Source: Fulvivirga lutea (lineage in GTDB: Bacteria; Bacteroidota; Bacteroidia; Cytophagales; Cyclobacteriaceae). Taken from it: 64,000 bases of DNA. This document shows, in pieces, positions 53,426-63,474 of this stretch. The notes under the pieces are model-generated. The model was given only the letters and a program-made list of their open reading frames with translations, searched no databases and was not told the origin of the DNA. Every line of letters starts with the position of its first letter. The first letter of the stretch is position 1. A program made the translations under genes and the position numbers. Where the stretch lies: the NCBI RefSeq assembly GCF_017068455.1, contig NZ_CP070608.1:3639488-3703487 (forward strand), read 5' to 3'.

Positions 53426-54764
53426 TGACTTTCGGTTTCGTACGCTTTCCCGTGTAGTTCTTTTAGGGCTCACCATGGCGGTAACTATTTTCTGCGCCAT
53501 GACGCCCGATATGTATGTAACGGCCGCTGTATTAGGTTTGGTAGTTATATTTCAGCTTGCAGAGCTATTTCGGTTTATATCAAATACAAACAGAAAACTT
53601 ACCCGTTTCCTAGAGTCTGTAAAATACTCTGATTTTGTTTCAGGCTTTTCTGCCGATGATAGCTTGGGTAAAAGTTTTAAGGAGTTGAACCTGGCATTCA
53701 ACCAGGTATTAGAAGCGTTTAGAAAAGCAAGAAGTGAAAAAGAGGAACACTTGCTTTACCTAAACACGATAGTAGAGCATGTTACCACCGGATTAATATC
53801 TTTCGATCTCGATGGAAATGTACAGTTAATAAATGCAACAGCTAAACGTTTTTTGAAAATCGACACACTCAGAAATATTGAAGAGCTGATTGAAACACAG
53901 TCTAGGCTTTATAAAGTACTCTTCGATCTTCCTACAGGCAAAAGCGAGCTGTTCAGGCTTGAAGGCGAAATTCAATTATCGGTTACAGCCACTGAAATTG
54001 TGTTAAGAGGCAAAAAAGTAAAATTAGTTGCACTGCAAAACATTCAACCTGAATTACAGAAGAAAGAATTAGAAGCATGGCAGAATCTTACCAAAGTACT
54101 ACGCCATGAAATCATGAATTCCATCACTCCTATTGCATCGCTTACCTCCACTTTAAAAGATGTGCTAATAGAAGATCTGGTGCAAAAAGGAGATTTATAT
54201 CATTTAAATGAAGATGCTGTAGATGATTTACATGATGGCATTGAAACCATTGAGGGCCGAAGTAAGGGGCTCATTAAATTCATCAATGCCTATCGAGATT
54301 ACACTTCCATACCATTACCTAAAATTCAACCAATACATGCCGATGCCCTGATAGATCATTTACTACAGCTTCTAAAAGCTGAGCTAAGAAAGGCCAATGT
54401 AACCATTGAAACGGCCATAGTATCAAAAGATATTATCATTAATGGCGATGAAGAGCTGATTGAGCAAGTACTTATTAACATAGTTAAGAATGCTATTGAG
54501 GCTATGGAAGGAATCAAAAACCCAAGAATTATTATTTCCGTCAGCTATAACGACTCGAATAATCCTAAAATAGTAGTATCAGATAATGGTTCCGGTATCG
54601 CGCGCGAGGCATTGGAGCAAATTTTTATCCCTTTTTACACTACAAAACCTACGGGAAGCGGAATAGGACTAAGCTTATCAAGACAAATTATGCAGCTACA
54701 TAATGGCACTCTAACAGTAGATTCAGAACTAGGCCATGGAACAGCCTTTTCACTTAACTTCTAA
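53415..54764 (+). CDS. Sensor histidine kinase
   Basis: This 449-residue kinase has two N-terminal helices (about 13-31 and 34-52) with a very short loop, a linker, a PAS-like domain (about 115-210), an H-box LRHEIMNSITPIASL with phospho-acceptor H231, and a HATPase domain with N-box NIVKNAIEAM, G1 DNGSGI and G2 GSGIGLSL. It starts 11 bp inside the end of the regulator gene, so both are co-translated. The very short periplasmic loop suggests it senses a membrane or cytoplasmic signal, as in NtrY-like kinases. Confidence 0.95.
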   Translation: MVFNDFRFRTLSRVVLLGLTMAVTIFCAMTPDMYVTAAVLGLVVIFQLAELFRFISNTNRKLTRFLESVKYSDFVSGFSADDSLGKSFKELNLAFNQVLEAFRKARSEKEEHLLYLNTIVEHVTTGLISFDLDGNVQLINATAKRFLKIDTLRNIEELIETQSRLYKVLFDLPTGKSELFRLEGEIQLSVTATEIVLRGKKVKLVALQNIQPELQKKELEAWQNLTKVLRHEIMNSITPIASLTSTLKDVLIEDLVQKGDLYHLNEDAVDDLHDGIETIEGRSKGLIKFINAYRDYTSIPLPKIQPIHADALIDHLLQLLKAELRKANVTIETAIVSKDIIINGDEELIEQVLINIVKNAIEAMEGIKNPRIIISVSYNDSNNPKIVVSDNGSGIAREALEQIFIPFYTTKPTGSGIGLSLSRQIMQLHNGTLTVDSELGHGTAFSLNF

Positions 54765-55271
54765 CTACTTGTTTTTAACTTTAAGGTAAGGCTTCCATTC
54801 TTCGCAAAACATCCCTGAGAAATCTCGAAGAAACAGTACGTATGAAGGTTTAAATGGCTTGGTTTTTAATAATAAATCAGCCTGTTCAGGAGAATTATCA
54901 CCTTTTTTAGTATTACAACGCTTACAGGCTGTTACGAGATTGGCCCATACTGATTTTCCTCCTTTTGAGCGAGGAATCACATGATCTAAGGTAAGGTCCT
55001 TTGACTGCCCACAATACTGACATTGGAAATTGTCTCTTCTGAAAATATTCTGTCGTGTAAGTGCAACTCCTTTATATGGTACATTCACATATTTATTGAG
55101 CCTTATAACTGCCGGCATTGGAAAAGACTGAGTAATTGACCTCAATTTGTAGCCATTCGCTGGCTGAACCAACTCCGATTTTCGAAGGTAATTCAGTAGA
55201 AAAGCTCTCTGAACTGTACATACAGAAATGGGGCTATTATCCTGATTAAGTACTAAAACCTTCCTATTCAT
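54765..55271 (-). CDS. HNH endonuclease family protein
   Basis: This 168-residue protein has an N-terminal domain (MNRKVLVLNQDNSPISVC, then AFLLNYLRKSELVQ) and the HNH core FQCQYCGQSKDLTLDHVIPRSKGGKSVWANLVTACKRCNTKKGD, with two CxxC zinc pairs and the DH/N catalytic residues. This stand-alone family is widely conserved in bacteria outside mobile elements; its cellular role is unknown. It lies after the NlpC/P60 gene, behind two small hairpins, and converges with the kinase gene. Confidence 0.92.
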   Translation of the reverse strand: MNRKVLVLNQDNSPISVCTVQRAFLLNYLRKSELVQPANGYKLRSITQSFPMPAVIRLNKYVNVPYKGVALTRQNIFRRDNFQCQYCGQSKDLTLDHVIPRSKGGKSVWANLVTACKRCNTKKGDNSPEQADLLLKTKPFKPSYVLFLRDFSGMFCEEWKPYLKVKNK

Positions 55272-55280
55272 CCGTTTAAG

Positions 55281-55329
55281 ATACCCCGTAATGATGGGGT
55301 ATGCAAGAAACGATAAGAGGCGTATCGTT
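55281..55329 (-). other. Two tandem hairpins between the NlpC/P60 and HNH genes
   Basis: ATACCCC (55281-55287) with GGGGTAT (55296-55302) gives a 7-bp stem, and AACGATA (55309-55315) with TATCGTT (55323-55329) gives another. On the minus strand the second-named hairpin comes first and is followed by TTTCTT. They could weaken transcription into the HNH gene or lie in its leader. Confidence 0.4.
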
Positions 55330-55332
55330 ATT

Positions 55333-56121
55333 TTACAATTTGATAATCCTTCTAATAGAATGAAGTTTGTGAGTATTCTGCTGACTATCAGAATGTATTA
55401 TTCCTTCTTGTGTAAATGAATCAATTCTTACCTTGCCGGAAGAATGAATGATTTCGTTCTCATTGATTAAAACGCCTACATGTATAATTTTACCATCCTT
55501 ATTGGCAAAGAACGCCACATCACCAGCTTGTCTTTTATCAAACTCAATTAATTCACCTTTAAGGGCTTGGTCTTTAGAATCTCTAGGCAGTTTAAAGCCA
55601 CTCATTCTAAAAATAATTTGCGTAAAACCAGAGCAATCAATACCAAAAGGAGTACGACCACCCCATAAGTATGGTGCATTCAAATATTTCTTAGCAGTCT
55701 GTATTAAAAACTCTACGTCTCTTTTCGAACTCAAACTTTTTGCTTCACCATTAAATGCAAGCTGCTCCTCTACCTTAAATATTTCATTCGTTGAAATAGG
55801 CAATACGCTGCCCATTACAATATTGGTTTGATGTTTATTGAAGAGAATAGTAGCAGATAGGTCTGTGCAAATTTTATAATCTGAATTATTGATTTGTTCA
55901 AAATACTCATTCGAAATGGCATGGTGCTGCTTTGCATCAATCCAGCCCTCATAACCATCGAAGTACATTTTTATTCTGCACCACTGCTTATTGTCAGATA
56001 TGTCAGTAATTGTATAATGGTCACCAAAAAGTAGTTGGGTCACCATTTCAGCAGCATCTTTAGGCTCTGAACGAACCGGAACAATACTTAGCCTTGCTAT
56101 ACCCTTATTACCTATCTCCAT
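55333..56121 (-). CDS. NlpC/P60 family cysteine peptidase with SH3-like domain
   Basis: From the ATG at 56121 (two codons inside a TTG-opened frame) the protein has 262 residues. An N-terminal SH3-like domain (about 3-70) and a second beta region are followed by the C-terminal NlpC/P60 domain with catalytic C163 (DCSGFTQI) and H214 (IIHVGVL). Such enzymes cut gamma-D-glutamyl-meso-diaminopimelate bonds in cell-wall peptides. No signal peptide is evident, suggesting cytoplasmic recycling of murein peptides, as for YkfC. It overlaps or abuts smpB. Confidence 0.9.
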   Translation of the reverse strand: MEIGNKGIARLSIVPVRSEPKDAAEMVTQLLFGDHYTITDISDNKQWCRIKMYFDGYEGWIDAKQHHAISNEYFEQINNSDYKICTDLSATILFNKHQTNIVMGSVLPISTNEIFKVEEQLAFNGEAKSLSSKRDVEFLIQTAKKYLNAPYLWGGRTPFGIDCSGFTQIIFRMSGFKLPRDSKDQALKGELIEFDKRQAGDVAFFANKDGKIIHVGVLINENEIIHSSGKVRIDSFTQEGIIHSDSQQNTHKLHSIRRIIKL

Positions 56122-56123
56122 TT

Positions 56124-56594
56124 TCAAAACTTCATTCTATCCAACTCCCGCTTCACATCACGTTCTTTAATGCTATCGCGCTTGTCATGCAATTTTTTAC
56201 CCTTGCCTAAAGCTATTTCCATTTTAGCCAATCCTCTGTCGTTGATAAATAGCCTTATTGGGATTATGGTTAAACCCTTTTCATTGAGTTTACTTTCAAG
56301 TTTGCTTAATTCTTGTTTTCTAAGGAGCAATTTCCTTTCTCTATCTTCTGTATGATTATAAAATGAACCCTGTGCATATGGTGCTATGTGCACATTTTTT
56401 ACGAACAACTCACCATCTTTAAAATAGCAATAGCCATCTTGTAAGTTAACTTTACCCTCACGAATAGATTTTATCTCCGTGCCTTTTAAAACTATTCCAG
56501 CCAGGTATTTATCTATAAATTCATACTCGAACTTTGCCCGCTTATTTTTTATGTTAATATCGTTGGCAAACCGCCCCTTCTCTTTCTTAGTCAT
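56124..56594 (-). CDS. smpB: SsrA-binding protein SmpB
   Basis: SmpB delivers tmRNA to stalled ribosomes for trans-translation. The 156-residue sequence has the family block [74 protein letters not shown] and the basic tail [11 protein letters not shown] chose the ATG at 56594, which overlaps the upstream thioesterase stop; a TTG three codons earlier is less likely. The order tsaD-thioesterase-smpB-nlpC suggests one transcript. No ssrA gene lies in the window. Confidence 0.97.
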   Translation of the reverse strand: MTKKEKGRFANDINIKNKRAKFEYEFIDKYLAGIVLKGTEIKSIREGKVNLQDGYCYFKDGELFVKNVHIAPYAQGSFYNHTEDRERKLLLRKQELSKLESKLNEKGLTIIPIRLFINDRGLAKMEIALGKGKKLHDKRDSIKERDVKRELDRMKF

Positions 56595-56988
56595 TGCCGT
56601 CAAATTTAGAGAAAATCTTTTCGATCACATTCTTTTTTAGCACCTTCTGTCCTGTTGTTCCCTTGGCAATGATACGATCGCTCACTTTAGCTATATAATT
56701 GCAAATCAGCTCATTACCTTTTATCTCCATCGCCTCTGCCGTAATTGATACTAGCTCACCAACCTTAGCCGGCCCTATATGCTCAATAGTTAATTTAGTA
56801 CCAATACCTTCCTCATCATCCAATTTATATTTTAAAACAAATTGGCGGGACGACCATTCTATCTCTCTGGCTAATACATAAGTAGAACAAACAGGATGAA
56901 CATCCTTACCATCAAAATTTGGTACATCAGTTGGCTTAACTTTATATTCTACTGTTGCCTTCTCTCCTATTTTTAAACCCTCCAACAT
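56587..56988 (-). CDS. Hotdog-fold thioesterase (FlK-like)
   Basis: This 133-residue protein has the single hotdog fold seen in fluoroacetyl-CoA-thioesterase-like proteins: [27 protein letters not shown] at the N-terminal helix, [19 protein letters not shown] in the central strand, and [13 protein letters not shown] at the end. The conserved Thr/Glu/His of that family appear present (S/T near 36, E43, H70). Substrate is probably an acyl-CoA. It lies 2 bp after tsaD and overlaps smpB by 8 bp. Confidence 0.85.
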   Translation of the reverse strand: MLEGLKIGEKATVEYKVKPTDVPNFDGKDVHPVCSTYVLAREIEWSSRQFVLKYKLDDEEGIGTKLTIEHIGPAKVGELVSITAEAMEIKGNELICNYIAKVSDRIIAKGTTGQKVLKKNVIEKIFSKFDGND

Positions 56989-56990
56989 AA

Positions 56991-57995
56991 CTAAAATTTC
57001 ATTCTTGGATCTGGTGAAGTAGTTAATGGTTCAAAGTCACCTGCCAGGTATTTATAATGAGCCGCCATGGCAATCATACCAGCGTTATCGGTGCAGTATT
57101 CAAAATCCGGAATGTACACGTTCCAATGATACTCTTTAGCGAGTTCATCCAGCCTCTTACGCAAGCCTGAATTAGCCGATACGCCTCCTGCAATTGCAAC
57201 CTCCTTAATACCGTATTTTTTAGAGGCCTTAATTAATCTTTTGGTGAGCATATTAACCAAACATCTTTGCAAACTCGCACATATATCATTCAGATTGTTC
57301 TTTATAAAGTTTTGATCTTCCTTCAGTCTATCTCTCAAAAAATATAAAAACGCTGTTTTTATACCACTAAAAGAGAAATCAAGTTCAGCAACTTCAGAAT
57401 CAGGAAAATCGAAAGCATGCGCATTGCCATTCTGTGCATACTTATCAATCAGTGGCCCTCCCGGGTAAGGCAAATCCAATAGTTTGGCAGATTTATCAAA
57501 TGCTTCACCCACAGCATCGTCTTGTGTTTCACCCACAATCTCCATATCCAGGTAATCCTTTACCGACACAATTTGTGTATGTCCCCCGGAAACAGTTAAA
57601 CATAAAAATGGAAAGGTTGGCTTTGGGTCATCGATAAAATGGGCTAAAATATGCGCCTGCATGTGATTAACACCTATTAAAGGAATATTCAACCCTTGGG
57701 CTAATGATTTGGCAAAAGAAGAACCAACCAATAAGGCACCAAGTAAGCCTGGCCCCTTAGTAAATGCCACCGCATCCAAGTCTTGTTTATTTACACCGCT
57801 ACCTTTCAAGGCTTCTTCAACAACTGGTACAATATTCTGCTGATGGGCTCTTGAAGCCAATTCGGGAACTACTCCGCCATAATTTTCGTGTACAGATTGC
57901 GTTGCTATAATATTATTAAGTACTTTGCCCTTTTTGATTATAGCAGCGGAAGTTTCGTCACAAGATGATTCTATAGCGAGTATAATAGGGTTCAT
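56991..57995 (-). CDS. tsaD: tRNA N6-threonylcarbamoyladenosine transferase TsaD
   Basis: TsaD moves the threonylcarbamoyl group to A37 of ANN-decoding tRNAs, working with TsaB and TsaE. The 334-residue sequence has the ASKHA phosphate loop AIESSCDETSAAI (7-19), metal-binding HMQAH (H111 and H115), TVSGGHTQI, and VAIAGGVSANSGLR (about 264-277). Length is normal. It heads a minus-strand operon with a thioesterase, smpB and an NlpC/P60 gene, and is head-to-head with tamB, only 10 bp apart. Confidence 0.97.
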   Translation of the reverse strand: MNPIILAIESSCDETSAAIIKKGKVLNNIIATQSVHENYGGVVPELASRAHQQNIVPVVEEALKGSGVNKQDLDAVAFTKGPGLLGALLVGSSFAKSLAQGLNIPLIGVNHMQAHILAHFIDDPKPTFPFLCLTVSGGHTQIVSVKDYLDMEIVGETQDDAVGEAFDKSAKLLDLPYPGGPLIDKYAQNGNAHAFDFPDSEVAELDFSFSGIKTAFLYFLRDRLKEDQNFIKNNLNDICASLQRCLVNMLTKRLIKASKKYGIKEVAIAGGVSANSGLRKRLDELAKEYHWNVYIPDFEYCTDNAGMIAMAAHYKYLAGDFEPLTTSPDPRMKF

Positions 57996-58005
57996 TTTTT
58001 AAAAT

Positions 58006-61000
58006 TTGGCGCAAGTTATCAAAAATCGATTTGTCAAGACAGTTTTATGGCTAGCCTTGTCTTTATTGCTACTCTTATTTGCCACAGCAGGAGCAATACA
58101 ATTCCCCTATGTTCAAACAAAACTCGTTAATTATTTAAACGAGAAAATATCTACAAAGCTAGGCTATAATATTTCATTGCAACACATTTCAATTTGGTGG
58201 TTTGATAGTATCGATATTGAAGGTGTACAAGTAATTGATCCTGAAGGTAACACGATGATTAGTGCTGCTAAAATTGAGTTAGATTTTGATCTCACTAATT
58301 TACTTGATAAAGAAAATCATCATTTAGATGATATTGTGATAAACAAAGCCAACGTCTACCTCACAAAAGTATTTACCGATACTGACTCACTGACCACACT
58401 CAACATCAATGATTTTATAAAAAAAATTAAAGACGCCACACGAAAAGAAGGCGCCAAATCCAGAGCATATATTTCCTGTGATAACATTAATATTTTTAAG
58501 TCAAACTTCAGCTATAATGATCAGCAAAGAGATTCTCTAACAGATCGTTTTGATTACTATCATTTTGAAATTGACAGTATTAACGGGCGCTTTGAAAATA
58601 TTTACTCTGTTAGCGACACCTTCGGGTTAAAAGTTAATTCTCTAAAGGGGTACGATAAAAAAACGAAGATGAAGATCGATCAAATGAAAACTTCGTTTGC
58701 AGTTTCACAAAGTGCTATGCTTTTTGATGATTTAGAGCTTAAGGTAGGCCAGAGCATAATTAAAGACTCTGTAAGGTTTGATTATAACAGTACTGCGGAT
58801 ATGAGCAATTTTAATAACAAAGTGCTTGTAAATGCCTCTCTGAATAATTCCATCATTCATACTAACGACCTATCTTATTTTGTACCTCAACTCAGAAAAT
58901 TCAATGAGAAATATACGGTGTCTGGGAATTTCAACGGACTAGTTAGGTCCTTTCTATTTAGTAAAGCCTCTATATCATTTGGAAGCGGCACCACAATTAG
59001 AGGAAAGATTCGAATGACAGGTCTGCCAGATTTTGATGAAACGTTTATTGACTTTGACCTTTACAATTCATACATCACCACAACTGATATAAAACCCTAC
59101 GTAAAAGAGAAAACATTTAAACGTCTTCAACCTTTAGAGCACATAAGCTTTACAGCAGAGTTTTTAGGTTTTCCCAGTGATTTTGTAGCACTAGGAACCT
59201 TTTACACACAATATGGTAGAATTGACTCAGATATTAACCTGAAAATTTCTGAGGACATTAGTAAATCATCATACAGTGGGCGTTTATCGATGCAGAACTT
59301 CGATTTAGGCGGTTATACCAACAATGACCTGTTTGGTGCCCTGTCCGTAAACGGAAATATAAAAGGTTCAGGATTCACACTCGAAACAGCAGACTTCAAC
59401 TTAAACGGGACTGTTGAAACTGTTGGAATAAATAATTATGATTATCAAAATATTGTAACCAATGCCCGGTTTGCCAAAGAGTTTTTTGAAGGTAGTCTAA
59501 AGGTTGATGATCCAAATCTTAAATTGGACTTAACTGGTGCTATTGATCTTCGAGGTGGCCTAAACTTCTTTAACATTAAAGCAAAAATTGATACCACCGA
59601 TCTACATGCCTTAAATCTCACAGAAGAGGAAATGCTCATAAAAAGTCAGGCTGATGTAAATGCCAGAGGCCTTAAAATTGATGAGATATTAGGCGCAGCG
59701 AATTTGGGCAAGACCTATCTGAAATATAGAAATAACTCGATCCAGATAGATTCTTTGTCATTAATATCTGATAGAGACGAAGAACAAAGAATAATACTGT
59801 TAAAAACAAACTTGTTAAATGCCACTGCATCAGGGGAATTTGAAATCACTCAACTATATACAAGCCTGAAAAACCTCTTAAAGGAATATAGGTTAAGCCT
59901 GAGAAATAACAGTGATGAAATTAAAAAGTATTACCTGGCTAAAAACGTAAAAAACGAGGATTATAATGTTGAGTTTAATATCAACATTAAAGATTTGAAT
60001 CCTCTTTTAGAAGTATTTGCACCCAATGTTTACATATCGCCCTCCACTAAATTGAACGGTAGCATCACTGGCGGCTACACATCCATCATAGCTTTAGAAT
60101 CTCGTTTTGATAGCCTTATTATAGACAACAATGTATTTGCCAATAACGACCTGCAAGTTAACATTTCTAAGATATCGGATAGCACCAATGTGCTCGCTAT
60201 GGTGTATGCGGCTTCTAAAACTCAAGAATTTTCAAAAGTGCGAAGTCATGATATGATTTTTGAAGGCATTTGGGATAACCGTCATATAGAATATGACTTT
60301 GAAATTGAACAATCAGATTATGACAACAATGCCTTGATAACAGGTTCGGTAGATTTCTTAAGAGATTCTGTCCAGTTTAGATTTAGCCATGCCGATTTGA
60401 AAATTTTGGATGAAAGCTGGAGTATTGAAAAAAATAATCTGATCACATTATCAGGCAAATCTATTTCCTTCGAAAACATCAAACTTTATAGTAAATACCA
60501 GAGCATCTCATTAATAGGGAAGGTGGCCGAGTCTCCAGACGCTATATTAGAATTAAATATCGATAGTCTAGAGTTGGATAACCTAAACACCATTCTCAAT
60601 AAAAATATCGAAGGAAAGGTGAATGGCTATGCAAGTATTAAAAATGTGTATTCAGATTTACTTATAGATAATAACATAGTTGTTGATGGATTAAGTATTG
60701 ATAATTTTTTAGTGGGGAATGTGATTTCCAGAATGAACTGGGATAACAATAGAAAAGAAAGCCAGGTAAAATGCACGCTTAATAGATTAGGTTATAAAAT
60801 TCTAGATTTAAACGGAACCTACTCCCCTTACAGTTCAAATCAACTAAAGTTAAAAGCCTATTTAAATGGTACAGAGCTTAAAATAATAGAACCATTTCTA
60901 TCTTCTTTCTTTACTAATATTTCAGGTAGCTTAAACGGAGAGGTGCTTATCACTGGCTCCCCTGATAAACCTAATTTTAATGGTAATGGCACAATTGACA

Positions 61001-62574
61001 ATGCGCACCTTCATGTGAATTACCTCAATACAGATTATGACTTTGACGGTGAGTTCTACTTAAGTTCAAACAAAATAGGCTTTAGAAATATTAAACTAAC
61101 AGATATAGAAGGACAAAGTGGGAGTTTGAATGGCTACATATCCCATGACTACTTTAAAAATATGGGTATTTCAATGAATGCTGATTTCCAAGACTTTCAA
61201 ATACTGAATACAACGAGCAAAGACAATAGCCTTTTTTATGGAAATGGAGAAACTACAGGTACCATTTCATTTTATGGCCCACTTAACAACATGAACATTA
61301 CTGCGAATGCTCGTACAGAAAAAGGAACAAAAATATATATACCTATTGGCGATACGGAAACTATAGAGCAAGAGGAATATATCAACTTTGTTGATTTTGG
61401 CAAAGACCTAAATACACTTATTCAAGATGAAATTGAATCCGTTGACTTGCGAGGGATTAAACTTGATTTTGATTTGGACATTACAAACGATGCCTATTGT
61501 GAAATTATATTCGACATAAAGTCCGGTGATATTATTCGAGGTAGAGGTAATGGTGATATTAAAATGGAAATAGACACCAAAGGAGAATTCAACATGTTTG
61601 GCGATTTTAATATTGAAGAAGGCGGCTATAATTTCACACTTTATAATCTCATTAATAAGGAATTTGAAATTCTTCCAGGAAGTAAAATATCCTGGTATGG
61701 CGACCCTTATCAAGGTATTTTAGATATTAATGCTACTTACAGCCAGCTAGCTTCATTCTTGCCGTTATTGTCCGATCAACAGCTAGGAGGCGATACAGAC
61801 CTAAATGATGTTATTGAATTAAGAAGGAAATATCCTGTGAATGTTCTTCTGGAGATAGATGGGGCTTTATTGTCACCAAGTGTTGATTTTGATATTACAA
61901 CGGGTACGCTACCAAGAAACATTCAGTTGCCTAATGGCGACCCTGTAGATTTAGAATTCGAGTTTTTAAAATTTAAAAATAGTATTGACGAACAGGAGTT
62001 AAAAAGACAAGTTTTCAGTCTCATTGTCCTTAGAAAATTCTCGCCTTTACAATCATTTAACACGGGCGGTTCCATTACAAGTAGTGTGAGTGAACTATTA
62101 TCAAATCAACTTTCCTATTGGATCACGCAAGTAGATGAAAATCTGGAAATAGATGTTGATTTTGGAAAGTTAGATCAAGAGGCCTTTAACACATTTCAGC
62201 TGCGTTTATCCTATTCGTTTTTTGATGGGAGATTGCGCGTAACCAGAGATGGAGGCTTTACAAATCAGGCAAACAGAGCTGATGTTTCAAGTATTGCCGG
62301 AGATTGGACGGTGGAATACCTACTAACAGAAAACGGAAAGTTTAAAGTAAAAATGTACAACCGAACAAATTATAATCCTATCAACCCTACAGAAGAGAAT
62401 CAAAATACTGTAACCACCGGCTTTAGCTTAATTCACACTCAAAGTTTTGATGAAATTAAAGACTTGTTTAAAAAGAGCCGTGAGAATGCCAGAGAAGAAA
62501 ATGAGGAGGAAGAAAGTGAGGAAGAAGATATAAACGCGAAAGCCGTTATGCCTGAAGAAGATGAAGCTGAATAA
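58006..62574 (+). CDS. tamB: Translocation and assembly module TamB-like protein
   Basis: A 1522-residue AsmA/TamB-type lipid-transfer or assembly protein. One N-terminal helix (about 12-30) is followed by a very long, repetitive beta-strand region (about 40-1300) and the C-terminal TamB (DUF490) domain (about 1150-1480) with FNMFGDFNIEEGGYNFTLYNLINKEFEILPG and WYGDPYQG. The end is acidic. It should span the periplasm from the inner membrane to the outer membrane. The start is TTG at 58006, 10 bp from tsaD; no ATG suits the signal anchor. A BamA/TamA-like protein lies elsewhere in the window. Confidence 0.92.
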   Translation: MAQVIKNRFVKTVLWLALSLLLLLFATAGAIQFPYVQTKLVNYLNEKISTKLGYNISLQHISIWWFDSIDIEGVQVIDPEGNTMISAAKIELDFDLTNLLDKENHHLDDIVINKANVYLTKVFTDTDSLTTLNINDFIKKIKDATRKEGAKSRAYISCDNINIFKSNFSYNDQQRDSLTDRFDYYHFEIDSINGRFENIYSVSDTFGLKVNSLKGYDKKTKMKIDQMKTSFAVSQSAMLFDDLELKVGQSIIKDSVRFDYNSTADMSNFNNKVLVNASLNNSIIHTNDLSYFVPQLRKFNEKYTVSGNFNGLVRSFLFSKASISFGSGTTIRGKIRMTGLPDFDETFIDFDLYNSYITTTDIKPYVKEKTFKRLQPLEHISFTAEFLGFPSDFVALGTFYTQYGRIDSDINLKISEDISKSSYSGRLSMQNFDLGGYTNNDLFGALSVNGNIKGSGFTLETADFNLNGTVETVGINNYDYQNIVTNARFAKEFFEGSLKVDDPNLKLDLTGAIDLRGGLNFFNIKAKIDTTDLHALNLTEEEMLIKSQADVNARGLKIDEILGAANLGKTYLKYRNNSIQIDSLSLISDRDEEQRIILLKTNLLNATASGEFEITQLYTSLKNLLKEYRLSLRNNSDEIKKYYLAKNVKNEDYNVEFNINIKDLNPLLEVFAPNVYISPSTKLNGSITGGYTSIIALESRFDSLIIDNNVFANNDLQVNISKISDSTNVLAMVYAASKTQEFSKVRSHDMIFEGIWDNRHIEYDFEIEQSDYDNNALITGSVDFLRDSVQFRFSHADLKILDESWSIEKNNLITLSGKSISFENIKLYSKYQSISLIGKVAESPDAILELNIDSLELDNLNTILNKNIEGKVNGYASIKNVYSDLLIDNNIVVDGLSIDNFLVGNVISRMNWDNNRKESQVKCTLNRLGYKILDLNGTYSPYSSNQLKLKAYLNGTELKIIEPFLSSFFTNISGSLNGEVLITGSPDKPNFNGNGTIDNAHLHVNYLNTDYDFDGEFYLSSNKIGFRNIKLTDIEGQSGSLNGYISHDYFKNMGISMNADFQDFQILNTTSKDNSLFYGNGETTGTISFYGPLNNMNITANARTEKGTKIYIPIGDTETIEQEEYINFVDFGKDLNTLIQDEIESVDLRGIKLDFDLDITNDAYCEIIFDIKSGDIIRGRGNGDIKMEIDTKGEFNMFGDFNIEEGGYNFTLYNLINKEFEILPGSKISWYGDPYQGILDINATYSQLASFLPLLSDQQLGGDTDLNDVIELRRKYPVNVLLEIDGALLSPSVDFDITTGTLPRNIQLPNGDPVDLEFEFLKFKNSIDEQELKRQVFSLIVLRKFSPLQSFNTGGSITSSVSELLSNQLSYWITQVDENLEIDVDFGKLDQEAFNTFQLRLSYSFFDGRLRVTRDGGFTNQANRADVSSIAGDWTVEYLLTENGKFKVKMYNRTNYNPINPTEENQNTVTTGFSLIHTQSFDEIKDLFKKSRENAREENEEEESEEEDINAKAVMPEEDEAE

Positions 62575-63430
62575 GATAGGTATCCTCATTCTTTTAATCA
62601 TAACTATTTCAGGTAAGTCTTATACTCAAGACTCTACCCAAAACCGTCTCAAACCTCTTCTTATAGCTAGTTCCGCTACATATGTTACAAGCTTAGTTTT
62701 GCTCGACCAACTATGGTATTCAGATTTTGAGCGCAAAGGTTTTCACTTCTTCAACGACAATAGAGAATGGAAACAAGTAGATAAAGTTGGCCACTTTTAT
62801 TCTGCATTTCACATAAGTAACGCCTCGTATAAATTACTGCGTTGGGCGTATATGGATGAAGATAAATCTATTTTTTGGGGAAGCATTGCAAGCGTAATTG
62901 CTTTAACACCTATTGAGATATTTGATGGTTTTTCATCGGAATATGGCGCATCTTATGGCGACCTTATAGCAAATACAGCTGGCGGCCTCTTTTTTTATGG
63001 GCAACAAAAAACCTGGGGAGAAATTCGGGTACACCCTAAATATTCATTTAGCCAAAGTCCTTATGCTGAACTCAGACCAGAGACTTTAGGCAAAAACCTT
63101 AGTGAAGAATTGTTGAAAGATTATAATGCCCAAACCTTCTGGCTTTCTTTCGATTTATCAAAATTCAATGCAAAGCTTCCTAAATGGTTGAATATTGCAA
63201 TGGGTTATGGTGCCAATGATATGATTTTTGCCAATGATGATTCAAATAAATCGGCAGGATTCAATCCTCAAAGACAGTTTTACATCGGGCTAGATCTTGA
63301 TTTAAATGAATATAAAACCCGATCAAAAGCACTAAATACCCTAATATATTTTGTGAATATGGTAAAAATACCCGGTCCTACCTTGGAGTTGAGAAATGGT
63401 AAATTCTATTTTCATTCATTTTATTATTGA
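62561..63430 (+). CDS. DUF2279 (YfiM-like) periplasmic protein
   Basis: This 289-residue protein has a signal peptide (LLIITISGKSYTQ, cut at about residue 23) and the DUF2279 core: helices with VDKVGHFYSAFHISNASYKLLRWAYM, IALTPIEIFDGFSSEYGASYGDLIANTAGGLFFYGQ. The later part (about 170-289) appears to be beta-rich and specific to Bacteroidota. Family function is unknown. Its ATG overlaps the end of tamB by 14 bp, so it is probably expressed with tamB and may act at the outer membrane. Confidence 0.85.
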   Translation: MKLNKIGILILLIITISGKSYTQDSTQNRLKPLLIASSATYVTSLVLLDQLWYSDFERKGFHFFNDNREWKQVDKVGHFYSAFHISNASYKLLRWAYMDEDKSIFWGSIASVIALTPIEIFDGFSSEYGASYGDLIANTAGGLFFYGQQKTWGEIRVHPKYSFSQSPYAELRPETLGKNLSEELLKDYNAQTFWLSFDLSKFNAKLPKWLNIAMGYGANDMIFANDDSNKSAGFNPQRQFYIGLDLDLNEYKTRSKALNTLIYFVNMVKIPGPTLELRNGKFYFHSFYY

Positions 63431-63474
63431 TTGCAATTAATTAACTTACCTAATCAAACTAAAACCAACCAAAA

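Noticed and set aside
54765-55271. HNH protein considered as a homing or mobile-element endonuclease
   Set aside because: It belongs to the widespread stand-alone HNH family, has native-like composition and no intron, intein or repeats around it.
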